Origin: Cyprinodon diabolis
Taxonomy: Eukaryota; Chordata; Actinopteri; Cyprinodontiformes; Cyprinodontidae
Length of the DNA stretch: 64,000 nucleotides
NCBI GenBank assembly: GCA_030533445.1
Contig: CM060081.1
Span: forward strand, 34,670,111 to 34,734,110
Direction of reading: 5' to 3'
Shown: piece after piece, positions 10,151-22,800 of the stretch
Position numbering within the stretch: position 1 is the first letter of the stretch
Layout: each line of letters opens with the position of its first letter
The notes under the pieces: generated by a model
Seen by the model: the letters and a program-made list of their open reading frames with translations, nothing else
What the model was told of the DNA's origin: nothing
The model's database searches: none
Program-made: the position numbers and the translations under genes

Positions 10151-12974
10151 AAAAAAACTCAGCACAAGACTTAAACAATGTATAAAAGTTTGAACCCTCT
10201 GACTACCACCTAGCATAACACATACGAATGGGATCATGAAACACCTCGAATATCGGATAATAAGGCCATTAAGGCACAAGCTGGGAACAAAAGCCTCTGA
10301 GCTTCCTGCTGGTATGCTGTACTAGGCAGTGAAGGTACATGTAATTAGCACAATCAGGTTGTCTCTCGTCTTTTTTTCTTCAACATATGGCTGACTTCAT
10401 TAGCTATGAGCGTCTCTGTCCTGGGAGAGGCACAGAAGGAGCAGATAATCACAGTTTACTTAACTCCACATCAAACATCAACAAGACAAAATACAAGACG
10501 ACACAAACAGCTCTGATCAGTGGGATCTGCAGAGGCACAAATGGGTCTTTGGTAAAGTTGATGCAAGGATCAGCAGAGTTACTGCACTCTGCCAGTGAAA
10601 CTTCTCAAATCTATTAAATCTGTTTTGGAAATATTATATCTAAAGCCATCTGTTTTCATGCAGTCTAAAATAACCACACCTGTCTAAAACTAAAACCGAA
10701 ACACCATGCAGCTAAAGCATAATTTCCAAAATACAGGCATTTTTTAGACAGTATTTCTATTCTAATTTAATGAATAATACTGAACTCTTCAAAACAAGTA
10801 GTAAACCAAGCCTCATTATGCCAACTAATTATGGGTGCTCCTTAGCTGCCATTTCAGAGCTGAACTTTCTGACCCAAATATGTCAGACTTTTCAACCTGC
10901 ATTCTGATATTTGCTCTAGAGGCTAAAGAAGCAATTTTTGAATAATATCCTGCAGCAGTTTCTTCTTTTAGCACGAACGTCACAGACATTTTCAAAAGCC
11001 GTTATGATCACAATGTGTGAATCAGCTGAGGGGCCTATTAGGAACAAGACATAGAAGACCTGACAGGACCTATAGAGGTTACTATATTAAGAAAGGAGCA
11101 TAAATCTGTCAAAGCTTGTTAAATAAGTGAATAGGAATGAAATTGGGCTGCTGGAAATCTCACCCAGAAATGCCTGCATCATTGAGACAGTCTTGCAAAG
11201 TTTAGTTAAGTCTTCTTTATGAACTTAAGCCCCCAAGTATTTTGCTGATTTAATCCATCAAGCATATATTTCTGTGAAAAGATCTTTTTTTAAAAGCCCA
11301 GTCGAGCCAGTCGACCCCACTTCTTCAGGCTGCCGTGGAGTCAACCAAGCGCACATAATTGGCAATCAAGAATAGAATGCTTCAGTGTTTGAGGACAAAG
11401 GCTGCTGGAATTAAATTAGTGCAGAATGAAAGCTTGTTAAGAACTTCTGAGCCCTTTTTTTAAGTACAAGGTTTTTATTTTTTTATTGTTTTCAGGTATT
11501 AAGAGAGCATATCTGTAAAGACTCATCAAGAACACTTTAGTATGGATGCCAAGAGCATTAATAAAGCAATACGCCTCTTTTCATAGTGAGCGCACAGATC
11601 CAAACATGTCCAGGCATGTCCCATTTCAATGAAAATAGTATATTTTTTAATAGTGGCGATTGCATGTAAATTTACTGATATGGAGCACTTTGAAAATGAA
11701 GTAAATATAAGCTGATATGGTGTCAGATTTGATGTTTTTGGCAATAAAATACAGGCTTTTCTGTGTTGTTATCTGTTATTTGCTTCAGGGGAGTAAACGC
11801 AGAGGCCAAGTATATCAGTTCCAAATAGGTCTTCCTGTTTGGAAGGAGCTGACCAGCCGTAGCATATTTAATGCACTCCACCCTCCCTCTACATACAACC
11901 AAAATTAAAAATGAATGGTGAGCCTGTGTGGGTCAAAAACAGGAATGGACTATCTGTCCAGGGGACAGAGAAGGTCTCTGTGGCTGTGGACGGCCCTGGG
12001 GTTATGATGAAGCATTGCAACACAGCCTTGCAGCATTCATTGAAATTAAATAAATTACTGTGCACACAAATGCCTCTTTGGTGATGAAGGGCTTTAGGGT
12101 GACTCTGGTCTGGATGCCCCAAGGGTCATAATTTAGAAGAGTCACAAGCATGAATCATGTTGAGGAACAGAACATGGGACCCAAATGTCTCTTGCACAAA
12201 GCTTGGCAGTTTGAGAATAGAGGGTAGTCTTTATCCAGAGTTATCAGCTGTAAATTAGGCTTGTAAAAAGTATCTTCAATAAAGTTTGAGCTGCAATCAT
12301 ACATTTAGGGAAAGATCCATACTTCTTGTAGTTTAAAATGTAATTTTAATCAATTTTCGGCAAACCAAAAACACACACAATATTAGCGATGTCAGGAATT
12401 TAAATGGAGTCAACACCTCTGACCTGTTATTACTCCTCAAACCATTCCTCAACTGTCTCTGCTCGATGATTTGGGGAATTTTACTTTCTGACATGTTTTA
12501 TTTAAGAAAAAAACACTAACTTATTTAGCAGTTTAAACTACAATAACTTATATGTTGCTTCAGACAACAATCATCCCTCTGTGTATGTAGCAACCTATTC
12601 AGAGCTGACATGGGCTTGGAGACACCCTGCTGTCATCTATTTATACCAGTTTTACCCTTGACCAAATTGCTTCTCCCTGCTTCTAAGACATCAAGATGGA
12701 TAACAAAGTAATGCCCACCTGTTTATAATTACACAGAAAGCTGAAGCCATAACAGTTTTTCAACAGTTTGCAATCGTTCATAAACTTGATGAAAAAAAAA
12801 TGTATGCAGAAAAGTGTCAAAGAGAAAACCATAGAGGAGGGAAATATGAACATTTCTGTGCAACACATAAATGGCATCTCCATAGAAGCAGCCATTATGA
12901 ACGTCCAGCTTAAGCTGAATTTGCTTTAACAGAATATGTTTTTTTAATTGTAATCTGATTCTGTACCAACACAA

Positions 12975-13117
12975 TCATCCACCCCTCGCTGGGGTCGCGA
13001 GGGGTGCTGGTGCCTATCTCCAGCTGTCTATGGGCGAGAGGTGGGGTACACCCTGCATAGGTCGCTAGTCCATCGCAGGGCAACATAGAGACAGTCAGGA
13101 CAAACAACCATTCACAC
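12975..13117 (-). repeat. Teleost repeat, first half (interrupted)
   Basis: The blocks GGTGCCTATCTCCAGCTGTC and GGGCGAGAGGTGGGGTACAC are the reverse complement of those at 1830-2125. The copy is cut at 13117 by the hAT MITE and resumes at 13657. Confidence 0.75.
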
Positions 13118-13656
13118 TAGGGGTGGAACGGTTCACAAAATCCACGGTTTGGTTCGGTTCATGGTTTCGTGGTCACGGTTTTCGGTTTGGTTCGGTATAT
13201 GTTGATTGTTACACTGGAAAAAAATCAAAATCTATATAAGTTGTTTTTTCTTAAAATAAGTATTTGTATTGTATTTGTTCTTGGATTTAGTAGGTAAAAG
13301 AGAGATTTTGCCAATGGAACAAGACAATTTACACTTACAATAAGAAAACAATTGCATTGTCTTATTTCAGGTGCATTTTATCTAATTTCCTTATTTTAAG
13401 AGCAAAAATACTCATTCCATTGGCAAACTATATAATTTACCTACTCAAATTAAGGGGAAATACACTTAATTTAAGACATTTCTACTTTCTACTTTTTCCA
13501 GTGTACCCCGAAATCCTATAAAAATTAATGAAAAATATCCAAAAAAATTAATGAATTGTAATTATTTTTAATGATCCGTGGAAACCCTGGACAGTCCAAA
13601 CCCTGGACAGTCCAACCGAACGGTTCGGATGGTTTTCATAAACCGTTCCATCCCTA
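13118..13656. mobile_element. hAT-type MITE inserted in the teleost repeat
   Basis: Ends are TAGGGGTGGAACGGTT and, inverted, TAGGGATGGAACGGTT, one mismatch in 16. Sub-terminal CGGTTCGGTTC motifs occur on both sides. The flanking 8-mers ATTCACAC and AAACACAG agree at 5 of 8 positions, an eroded target duplication. The MITE is itself split by a smaller MITE at 13212-13503. A tandem copy of CCCTGGACAGTCCAA lies at about 13585-13615. Confidence 0.7.
13210..13505. mobile_element. TA-flanked MITE nested inside the hAT MITE
   Basis: TA at 13210-13211 and TA at 13504-13505 bracket ends reading CACTGGAAAAA and, inverted, CACTGGAAAAA. This fits a Tc1/mariner-like non-autonomous element. It has no coding capacity. 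Interior TTGCCAATGGAAC and CATTCCATTGGCAAA are inverted copies, so the element is largely palindromic. Confidence 0.7.
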
Positions 13657-13800
13657 AAACACAGACACACTCACACCTAAGGAGAATTTAGAGAATCCAA
13701 TTAACCTAACATACATGTTTCTGGGAGGAAGCCGGAGCACCCAGAGAAAACACAAGCATGCACAGGAAGAACATGCAAACTCCATGCAGAAAACCCAGTT
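13657..13800 (-). repeat. Teleost repeat, second half
   Basis: This continues the copy begun at 12975 (TCACACCTAAGGAGAATTTA, GAACATGCAAACTCCATGCA), confirming that 13118-13656 is a later insertion. Confidence 0.75.
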
Positions 13801-16800
13801 ATCATTGCTGTGAACACCTATTTTCTGGGTGGAAACTACAAAATCTAAGCAAAAATAGAATAGATAAAAAGTAACAATCTATATTGCTCTAAAATTAATC
13901 GGTTCAGACCCAATCTAAAATTGTATCTGTGGCCCACAACACAGAGTTTGTGACAGTTTTTTCAAAAACAGGGAGGCGGTTTAATGACTTTCTTCCTGCA
14001 AGAGCTTGTTTACAGCGTCAGAAGTAATGCTGCTGTAGGAGGCTGATGATGATTCGGATCCAAATCATCCTCTTTGGCAGGTGATGTGTGGAGAGCAGGG
14101 ACAGAGGGAGACTTTTATCTGTTGTCTACTTGGCTTCATATCTGCACTGGAAGCAATAGTCGCTACATAGACGTGTGATGGCGCAGCAGTTGACGTCAGC
14201 AATGCATGTGTGGGCTGTGAGAGGGCCCGTCCAAGTCCTCTGCGCCATTCTCGCATCAAAAGGAGTGTAAGATCACAGAAACACTTTCTAACTGACTGCT
14301 GATGACTTTCAGAAAACAAAAAAACACCTTTACTTTCCTGCAGCACTCCTGCCATTTTGAAGTTATTACTGCATTTTCAAGGGTGAGCATATAAAAACAG
14401 ATTTAAAAACTTTCATTGTCTCAGTGAAAACACAAAGAGAAGGCATATTTCTGTTGCAGTTGATGGTTTTCATTCTCATTTATTGTTTTGATTTTAAGGT
14501 GAAACGTGTTTTCACCCAGATACTCGGTAAAGCCAGCTGTATCAAAGAACAGATAACACTTTATATCTGAGACCAGGGAGAAGATTTATCTTCTGTTCCC
14601 AGAGGAGAAAAAATAAACAACAACAACTAAAGCAGACATAAATATCGGGCTTCTTTTATGTGCAAATTAGATGCACAGCTTTAAATAGGTGTAAAGGATT
14701 CTTCTTGTTTTCTTCCTTTTCTCTAAATATGCTTCCTTTATTTATTGATGCAGTGCTGAACAATTTTAGATTTTCTGAAGGCCAGGATTAAACAGTATTC
14801 TTTTGCAAAATGAAATCTCAAGACCTCAAAGCAAAAGAAATACTTAACCAAACCTCAATGACATTAGAAGCCACAAGAAAAAAAGCCCTTTAAATGAATG
14901 AAGGATGAACAGGACTTAACAATGCACCATGTGTGGTCACAGCAGCACAATTATGAACAATTGAACTCCCCCAAGAAAGAAATCTAAACTGTGGCACATC
15001 TTGGGTATGGCCATTTAAATCTATGAGCCATAAAAAAACAGGTTATGTACGCTAGCCTGCAGTGATAAACATGCTTTGTTACACGCTTGTGGCTCCGTCT
15101 CAAACACAATGATCACCCAGGCAAACCTCGCAGCTGCCACCAAGAGCTGGGCCAATTTTAGCTGAGGGGAAGGAAAGGCAGAGCAGGAGCCACAAGGGAG
15201 GAACAAAACATACAGGCTTAGCGTTAAACCACTACCTTGTTTTCTGATTCAACGCCCAAAAGGTAACAAAGAAGGTGAAACTTTCCAGAAGGTTCCACAT
15301 GTTTGGTTCTTGTGTTACTCTTCGATTTAACTTTATTCTTGCAGGATTTGGTGTTAAATTCATAGTGGAAGCTTGGTTTGAGATTCCCTTCAGGTATGAG
15401 AGGGGAAAAAAAGAGGATCAGGAATATAAATCTGTCACAGAAGTGCTGATAATGAAACACTCTGATCTGTGTTTTAGTGTCTGAAGTAACGTTGCTAGAC
15501 GGGTGTGAACCCCACATTTAGACGGCATGAGTCAGAAATATGCCAGTGTTTGTATTTTCATCTCTAAGTAGACAGGAAGAGCTTATTCTTTATTTTTTTA
15601 ATGAGTTTGTCTGCTTAAAGAAAAATGATTCATGCATGACTTAAAAAAAAATATCTTTGTTTGCATAGCAAATAAAAGCCTGGGTGAAGGAGAAAAGTGA
15701 TGTTGACAGACTTTTTTTTAAGCAGAAATATAAAAAATGAAGACATACTAAAAGCAACTGTAAGTAAAAAGTTGTTAGTAGATTGAGTTTAAGATAAACC
15801 TAATATTAAAACTTTTGTAGGGTAATTTTATATACAAATAGGGCCATGATTTTCACAGAGTGTGTGGTTGTAATTTATGTTAAAACTTTAATTACCATGC
15901 TCACAGTTCTAGTATTTGAAACCACAGGCTCAACAATCTTGGCTTTCCAGTTTGGCAGTACTGTTCAATGCTGAAACACTCTTATGGGGAAAAAAAACAA
16001 CATAATTATTGTGGTTATTACTGAATCTATCTGAATCTAACACTCAGAAACACAATTCTTGTTTTTCATGAATTACACAAAGCTAAAGTGTCTTAGAAGT
16101 AACTTTTATCTGATAAATAGCTGTATTAAAACCAAAACTGAAATACAAATTAATGTACAGCCATATATCAGTTTTTTTTAATCAACTCTGTAAATTATGT
16201 CACTTTTATGAAACATTGATGTTTGTGATCCCAATCTCTTTTATTTTATTTGGTTGTTTCCAATCAGATTTGCACAGCATGCCTATAGAGCTCAGGAAGA
16301 TTCCACTCAAGTCAAATTATTGCATGCAGTTTGTTGAATCTCCTATGCAACCTGTGGCATTAGATGGTCCCCTGAGTTTGACTACACTGCATTCAGAAGT
16401 GGTCACAAACTGATGAAGCATAGTTTCATCTGAGTCATTCTATATGAATGAACTAGAATAGAGTGAACTTGATTATTTTAAATTAACTTTTTCCTTGTAA
16501 AGTGCATTGAGATTACATTTCCTGTAAAAGAGTTACATAAAAAAACTAAACTGAGTGTTGAAATCTGATTTGTTAAAAACATGTCTTTTTTAATAGTTGA
16601 ACTCAAGGACATTATTCTGTTTTAAACAGGCAGAAACAAGGACAGGAAGGCTAACAGGGCTTAGCAGATTGTTGTGTATCAAAATAAATTATATTTTAAT
16701 TTCTTCATGAATTCTACTTAATATTTGCTGGTTGTGTTGGATGGATATTTCACCCCCAGCTGCTTACTGCTAGCAAAATCTCATGTGCTCCCTGCACTAA

Positions 16801-18241
16801 ATGGGGAGTATAAAGGGAGAATAAGCGATGAGTTGAAACTAAATGATTATTCAGTGTGATGAAAAGGGTGCTTCTTTAAAATTTGCAACAACCTTATTGA
16901 GAATTAAATAATGGTTTCCTTAGCTTCCAGGATGATGTTGCTCAAATGCATTGTAAGCCAAATATGCAGCATTCCAAGTATCAGATGGTAAGATGCCGAT
17001 GATCAATGCAGTTATTGGTGAATGTGCAAAATGAAAAGTTTTATGCTAAGATATTAGCATACCAATACAATTCAATGATTCGTCATGCATTCAAACTTTA
17101 AGCCTGATATAAGGCACATACTTCCCTCGCTTTCAAGTACTTGATGGAGACCAGTCACTGTGAAGAGAACCCTGCCAGGCTTGGCATGGACGCCCCTTAT
17201 TTTTTGAATAACAGATTGCACCCCACATGGTCCTCTTACAGGAGGACACTGCCTTGATTTTTAACTGGCATCTGCTCTCCGTTCCTCCTGCTTGATACTC
17301 TGCATGGCACAACACTTCTCTCCACACTGTTACCAAACTGGGATGAGGCAGAAATGACACAACACGTTGCTCTAGCATCAGTGCCCCCTCAAGTGCCACT
17401 TCACAGACATTTGGAGCCGCCAGTCAAGAAGATTAAACTTCAAACAACACAAAACCATCCAAGGATTTTCAGCAGGCTGGTGGCTGGCCATAGAAAGAGA
17501 GAGAGAAAAAAAAGTATCTGCTTTGAAGCTGATACCAAATGAGATCTGTGCCAGTTAATGCTTCTTTGAATCTGGCTCCACACAACATCCCTGCCAGATG
17601 ATTCTGAACGGAAAGGGTTCTCCTCACAAATTGCATATCAAAAAGAGGAAATTGTTGGCAAAACTACAGCTGAAATAAAAAAAAAAGCTTGGTCAGAGCA
17701 CAGATGTTAGGATACTGAATAATGGAGTCTAACAAATTCAAACCAGGACACGAGGTTGTAATAAAACTCAATATGACCTCTAGTTTTACTCACACTCCTG
17801 AGCTCACAGTAATAAATCTATTACAATTGTGTGAAAAATATTTTAAATGATCATGAATTTACAAACCATGGCAGAGTAGAACCGACTCCTGCTGACATGG
17901 AAGAAGGGGGAAACCCTGAGCTCATTAGGGCTTGAAACATCTGCCCCACATGTGAGGCACTAATGTGTGCACATCTCTGATGCTCTCACTGCCTAAAGCA
18001 TGCAGATGAACCCTTGTTACAGAGCCTACATGCAGATAAAAATAACTGCGACCAAAAACATGGCAGCATTATTTATTTGACACATGGTTTGCAAAAATAA
18101 AAACAACAAAACACATGATTGCATTTGGCAAAAATATGGTTTTGATGACATAATAATGTGTGTGTTTAAATAACACACACTGTGTTACAGTCATGTGAGT
18201 TAAAAACGCGAAACATGAGAGATGTGTTGACCATAACCTAC

Positions 18242-18313
18242 CAGTTCTTGCTTCAGTCTCCTCAGACACGCGTCCATATTTCTGGATTCCGGTTTGGACA
18301 TCTGCTCTTCCAT
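18242..18313 (-). CDS. inka2: inka2 first coding exon
   Basis: The exon encodes 24 residues, MEEQMSKPESRN then MDACLRRLKQEL, ending exactly at a GTAGG donor in phase 0. Joined to the exon at 4985-6244 it gives LKQEL-LSMREAGDGL, matching the start of vertebrate INKA2 (LRRLKQEL-SMKE-GDGL in the human protein). Two in-frame Met codons are possible starts, at 18313 and 18277. I chose the upstream one because a similar short extension exists in mammals, and the frame has no nearer ATG upstream. It is too short for ordinary ORF detection. Confidence 0.9.
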
Positions 18314-18800
18314 TTGACTTAAACAAAAACTAATTAATTTCAGATAAAATATTTCACCATGACACCACTGTGAACCTATTTCTCTGGTGCAGGGTATGCT
18401 ATTATTTTTTTAATCAGCGGACAGTCTGGAGAATAAAAAGCGCAAATCCTCCGGAGGAATGCGCGTAATGACGCGGTGGCTGCTGACGAAAATATGTTTA
18501 CTCCAAAAAATGATAATGAGGTCCGTCCGTGTTATAGGTCTGATGGTCCGCTCTCTCTGTGCTGCTGTATAACTGATGGCTTCTCTCCTGTTTCTGTTCC
18601 TCCACCTCCTCCTCTAATATTTTACCATTCAAGACAGCCGCTTACGTTACCCATCCAGTTTCCGCCAATAAGCGCCGAGCGAATCTCATTCAAACCAGGA
18701 TATAGCAGAAATCCGTCATTTATCATGAGCAATCTGCATGATCCGCTGGGGCTTATAAAGATTTAAAGGAGCTTTAAAGATGAATACCAAACTATTTTTT
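18314..18800 (-). promoter_or_regulatory. inka2: Probable inka2 promoter and 5' UTR
   Basis: Directly upstream of the first coding exon the DNA is richer in CpG than its surroundings (18440-18480, GCGCGTAATGACGCGG). It has a perfect 12-bp palindrome TCCTCCGGAGGA (18447-18458), an inverted CCAAT box (ATTGGCGG on the minus strand near 18665) and, further up, a TATAAG on the minus strand near 18752-18757. A start about 30 bp below that TATA would give a 5' UTR near 400 nt. This is inferred from position and motifs only. Confidence 0.4.
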
Positions 18801-19371
18801 AAATATTTAAATAAAATATTTTAAAAAGTGTAATATATCCTGTAATTATATTTTTACTCATTTCGCTGACTGTTGTTGGAGGAAAATAAAAGAGGATGTA
18901 GCAAGAATATCTTTGGCATAGAAGGGGACTATAGGGATAGTTGTCTGGCCACCATCTCTGCAGAGGCTCAGGGAAACACCTGATCCAGGAGCTTTTTTCT
19001 CACTGCCTCAGATTCAACATCCTGCAATCTGAAAGGTGTTTATCTTCCCTCAGACAGTGGAGAAATCACAATAGTCCTATTACAATAAATGCCCCAAGGA
19101 AGATCAGAGAAACTGGCATGTTGTTTTAACCAATCTGGATATATTATCTCTGAAGTGCCTTGAGATGACCTGTGTGTGGAATTGGCACTATTTAAACTAA
19201 ATTGAACTAAATATTATCTGATTTTACGTGGCTAGATCAACACAAGTGTAAAAATAAATGCATCAAACTGGCCAACCAGCTTTCAATTTCATTCTCATTA
19301 TAGATCCCAAGTACTGTTGAGATATTTATTAGAAATTTGAAAGAAGGTTTAATTCTACCGCAACCCTCCAA
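18801..19371. other. Intergenic DNA with degraded L2 tail
   Basis: No exon was seen. At about 19148-19212, TGAAGTGCCTTGAGATGACC followed by GGCACTATTTAAACTAAATTG resembles the LINE 3' end at 48060-48126 in plus orientation, considerably diverged. A similar worn copy may lie at 16495-16550. Confidence 0.5.
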
Positions 19372-19835
19372 TGTCAGGTTGCATGTGGGTTTGTACCCAA
19401 ATGCAGATACATAATAATGAGTGGTGGAAACAGAAGCATAAATTCAGAAATACCTAAATAAGGAACACAGGAACAAGAACAAAAGGGGACCCCGTTAGAG
19501 AGGGAATGAAGATAATCCAACAACCAGTAACTGCAGAGGAGGAGTATATAGCCAAACAGAAAAAAGAATAGAGTTATTACCTGATTGGGAGCAGGTGTGG
19601 ACAGAAGAATCTAGAAGGGAGCTAGGGGAAAGGAGACTGGCACAAGGCGGCAACAGAGACTAAACAAGAATACATAAGAACTCATATAAAAGCAGAAAAC
19701 AACTAGAATGACACAAAATGGAAATTAAACCAATTATCTAGAAAACACAAAATGGCATAAATCAAATAGTTAATGTAAACTCAAAAAGACAACTTAAACA
19801 GGACCAAAAAGCCCATAAAGGGCAGAATCGTGACA
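19372..19835 (-). repeat. Possible solo LTR or LTR-like element
   Basis: Read on the minus strand the segment begins TGTCACGATTCTGCCC and ends CAACCTGACA, giving TG...CA termini with a short TGTCA inverted repeat. It carries a TATATA box (GGCTATATACTCC) in its interior. Flanks TCCAA and ACCAA suggest an imperfect 4-5 bp target duplication. Length 464 bp fits an LTR, but without an internal retroviral part the assignment is tentative. Confidence 0.4.
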
Positions 19836-19844
19836 ACCAAAAGT

Positions 19845-19886
19845 GTTGGGCTAGAAGACCACTAAGTTGGGCTAGAAGACCACTAA
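19845..19886 (+). repeat. Two tandem 21-bp copies
   Basis: GTTGGGCTAGAAGACCACTAA occurs twice in exact tandem, just outside the LTR-like element. Confidence 0.9.
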
Positions 19887-22800
19887 TCAAAGACAATTTA
19901 AATAGGCCAGGGGTAACTCTGGAGGAGTGACAGAGATCTTTAACTCAGGTGGTCACCTTGAAGCTATTTGTAATGCACTTTGTAAGTTTCTTTTCTCTTT
20001 TGTACTCAGGTATTTTTGGAAAGAAAACCATTAGAAATCCCATTTATATAGTTATAGTTTGAATACAGGGACACAAAATACATGTTGAAGAAATTGCCCT
20101 TGTTTGATCTAAACACCATTGATTTTTTTTATTTTGTGATATTCTTTGTCTGGCAGAAAATCATACATATCATCCAGGATAAAACATTTGTATGATAAAG
20201 GAAGTTTTTCAGACAGTGGATATGCTTATTTTCAGCAAGGACAGAGAGGTAGGTTAAATCTTATTGGATGCAGTTGGAGCTAAATGCAGGACAACTCTCA
20301 AAGAAAACCTGTTAGAGAACAGATGAACAAAGAGTCCCATTCCACCAGAATAATAATATCAAATAAATATCAAAGTGCACTTATGTTTAAGCAAAACCCA
20401 GTAAAAGTCCATACCTAAATCCAATTGAAATTGTGTTAAAAACAATTGGAAATTGGTCTTAACAGGCAGTTTTCATCTAATATAACTAATCTTGACCTAT
20501 TTTGTAAAGGAAGAACTTGATGACTGTGTGTCTTTTACATTTGTCTGCCAATTATTCTTACCCTTGCTACTCTTCTAATTTCATAGTTTATCTAATAATT
20601 CAGATGTAGCTCCATGCTTATTGATGTGTTCATTATTTTAGCCCCTAAAGCACAAAGTTGTATTAGGTGTCACCGGTAAAGATGAAGCACATCATGACGA
20701 GTGATACTGTACCTTTGGTGATCAAATACTTGGACTCTCAGGAACTGCTTTTTGTCATCTGGAAGTTTTAAAATCCATCTCCCTATTCCAGATGTTTTCC
20801 AGATGGACACAATGATGGAGACATCCTGTATCTTGCTGTGCAGAAGGGGAAAGAATAAATCAGCGGAGCTCAACTCCACTTCTTAGGGAGACTTTTAACA
20901 GATTTTGAGTCTGTTGACCTGCATAAACCTCTAAAGGTCTAAAGTGACATCTTGTACTAAATGAAACCCCGCTAATTTTGTTTTCTTTTCATCTAAGCAG
21001 AAAAAAATGACAGTTGTCTTCTTAATAATTCTCTCTCTCTTAATAATTATTCGCTCGAAAGGATTAAATTAAAACAGAAAAACTTATGATAGAAGCACAT
21101 TTCTAGATTGTTAGCAACGAATATGACTATGTTTTTCAGAGATGCCAGGGAAACAAGGAGGACTCCTCAAGAGATATTACAGTAAATTTAGAGTAAAGGT
21201 TGTGCAAAATTTAAATGGAAAGGAAGGGACCGTGTGAACATACTGGGACATATTTACTGCAAAACTGCAGACAAGCTTCTTTTCCAGAAACTGGATATAC
21301 TTTTTTCCCACCTTAATTTTTTGTCTAACATTGAACCCAAATCCTTCAGGAAATATCACAGGAAAGACATTAACAATGTTTACAGCATGATTTAGATACC
21401 ATCTTTTTAGATTCAAAACTTTCCTTTGAACAACTGATTTCCTCATTTCCTTACCGAGTGGTGAAAGCAAACTCATTTGACTGAACTAAATAAAAGAGTG
21501 GGCTAAACAATGAAAGGTGTTTGTTTAAGCAGAGGTCCTAAACCATAATTGTGCTCAAATATTTAACTGTCTGTAGAACTTTACAGAAATTTGAAGTGTC
21601 TTTGATTTTTTGTTGAGAGCTCTTTTTGGGTAAACTACCACAACATGCTGTTTATTGTATAAAACTCTCAATAAATAGATTTGACTGGCATCAAAGTTCA
21701 GACTAGTCCAAATAAATGATTAAAGGTACAAACGTCCTCAGTTTACGGCATAAAAAAATAAGGTAAAGTTTGTGTTTTCTGTAAGTCAAAGCTGAGGCGA
21801 TGACACACGGATTTCTACAGACAGGGTTCTCTATGATTCACAGAATAGATTCAGCCTCAGTGTGACCTAACCTGCAGCTGTTTCTTATCCACATCCCTCC
21901 ATACTTCCTCCAGCTGTCAGCATGAGTACCGCCCTGTAAGGGAACAGCTCCTCAGATCACTCAGCACTAACACCAAAGCAGAGCAGGGACCAGCAACAGA
22001 AACTGTCTGACTGGAGATGACTTTATAATCCTTGATGTGACTCACCCAGAGTTAGATTTTGTGTTCAGGCCAAAACTGGATTAAGAAAAGACAGAGAATA
22101 ATTATGGTTTGCAGTGAAACTATTATATTGCTGGTGAAACTGTATTCTTTAAGGCATAGATACCGTACCTTTGTACAGCCTCTCGCATCTTGTGCATTTT
22201 GTTGTAAACAAACACAAATATCTCTGCTGATGCAAAATTAAAAGAAAGAAGTTTAAAACCCAAGACTACTGTTTTAGTTATGAACTCATGTGAAATATTT
22301 TAATTGGTATTCACTTTAATTATAATGCATTTAGCAAAAATAACCAAAATATCTAATTTGAATGTTAATATACTGTACTGAGAGCTATTACTTTAGATCA
22401 GCATGTAAAATAACAGCCATATGCCAATGAACATGGGCTTAAACGCAACACATGCAGCTTGTTTTTCTGTTCTATTTCGTTAATTTTTCCCTTTTGAATA
22501 ACTGAACAGGATGATTCATGATCATATTTTAAACATTATTATTAAGTATGATGATGTAATGGTTACCAGCTGGTACGATAACTGGTAGAAATGCACACTA
22601 TCCATCAACATTTATGTAATGGAGAATAAAAAATAAAATAAAGATGTAAATTTGAGGTTTTGATTGATTGTTTAGAGATATTCTTAAAATATTCAGAAGA
22701 AAAAACTGGTAAAATATAATTTATCATCCATCTGTGAAGTTATGCTTTTATGGATCTGACTTCTTATCCAGGGATAAAACCACACTGCATCATAGGGCCC

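Larger units (their letters stand above)
6245..18241 (-). other. inka2: inka2 intron (about 12 kb)
   Basis: The donor GTAGG lies just below 18242 and the acceptor CAG at 6247-6245. Both flanking codons are complete (phase 0). The intron holds the L2 tail, hAT element, nested repeats and a CAAA tract listed separately. Elsewhere, including 6531-7976, 10151-12974 and 13801-18241, I see only AT-rich non-coding DNA without convincing exons. A minus-strand TATATATA near 7646 could be an alternative promoter but nothing else supports it. Confidence 0.85.

Noticed and set aside
18476..18766. 96-codon plus frame in the inka2 promoter
   Set aside because: No homology or splice context; it reflects the higher GC of the promoter.
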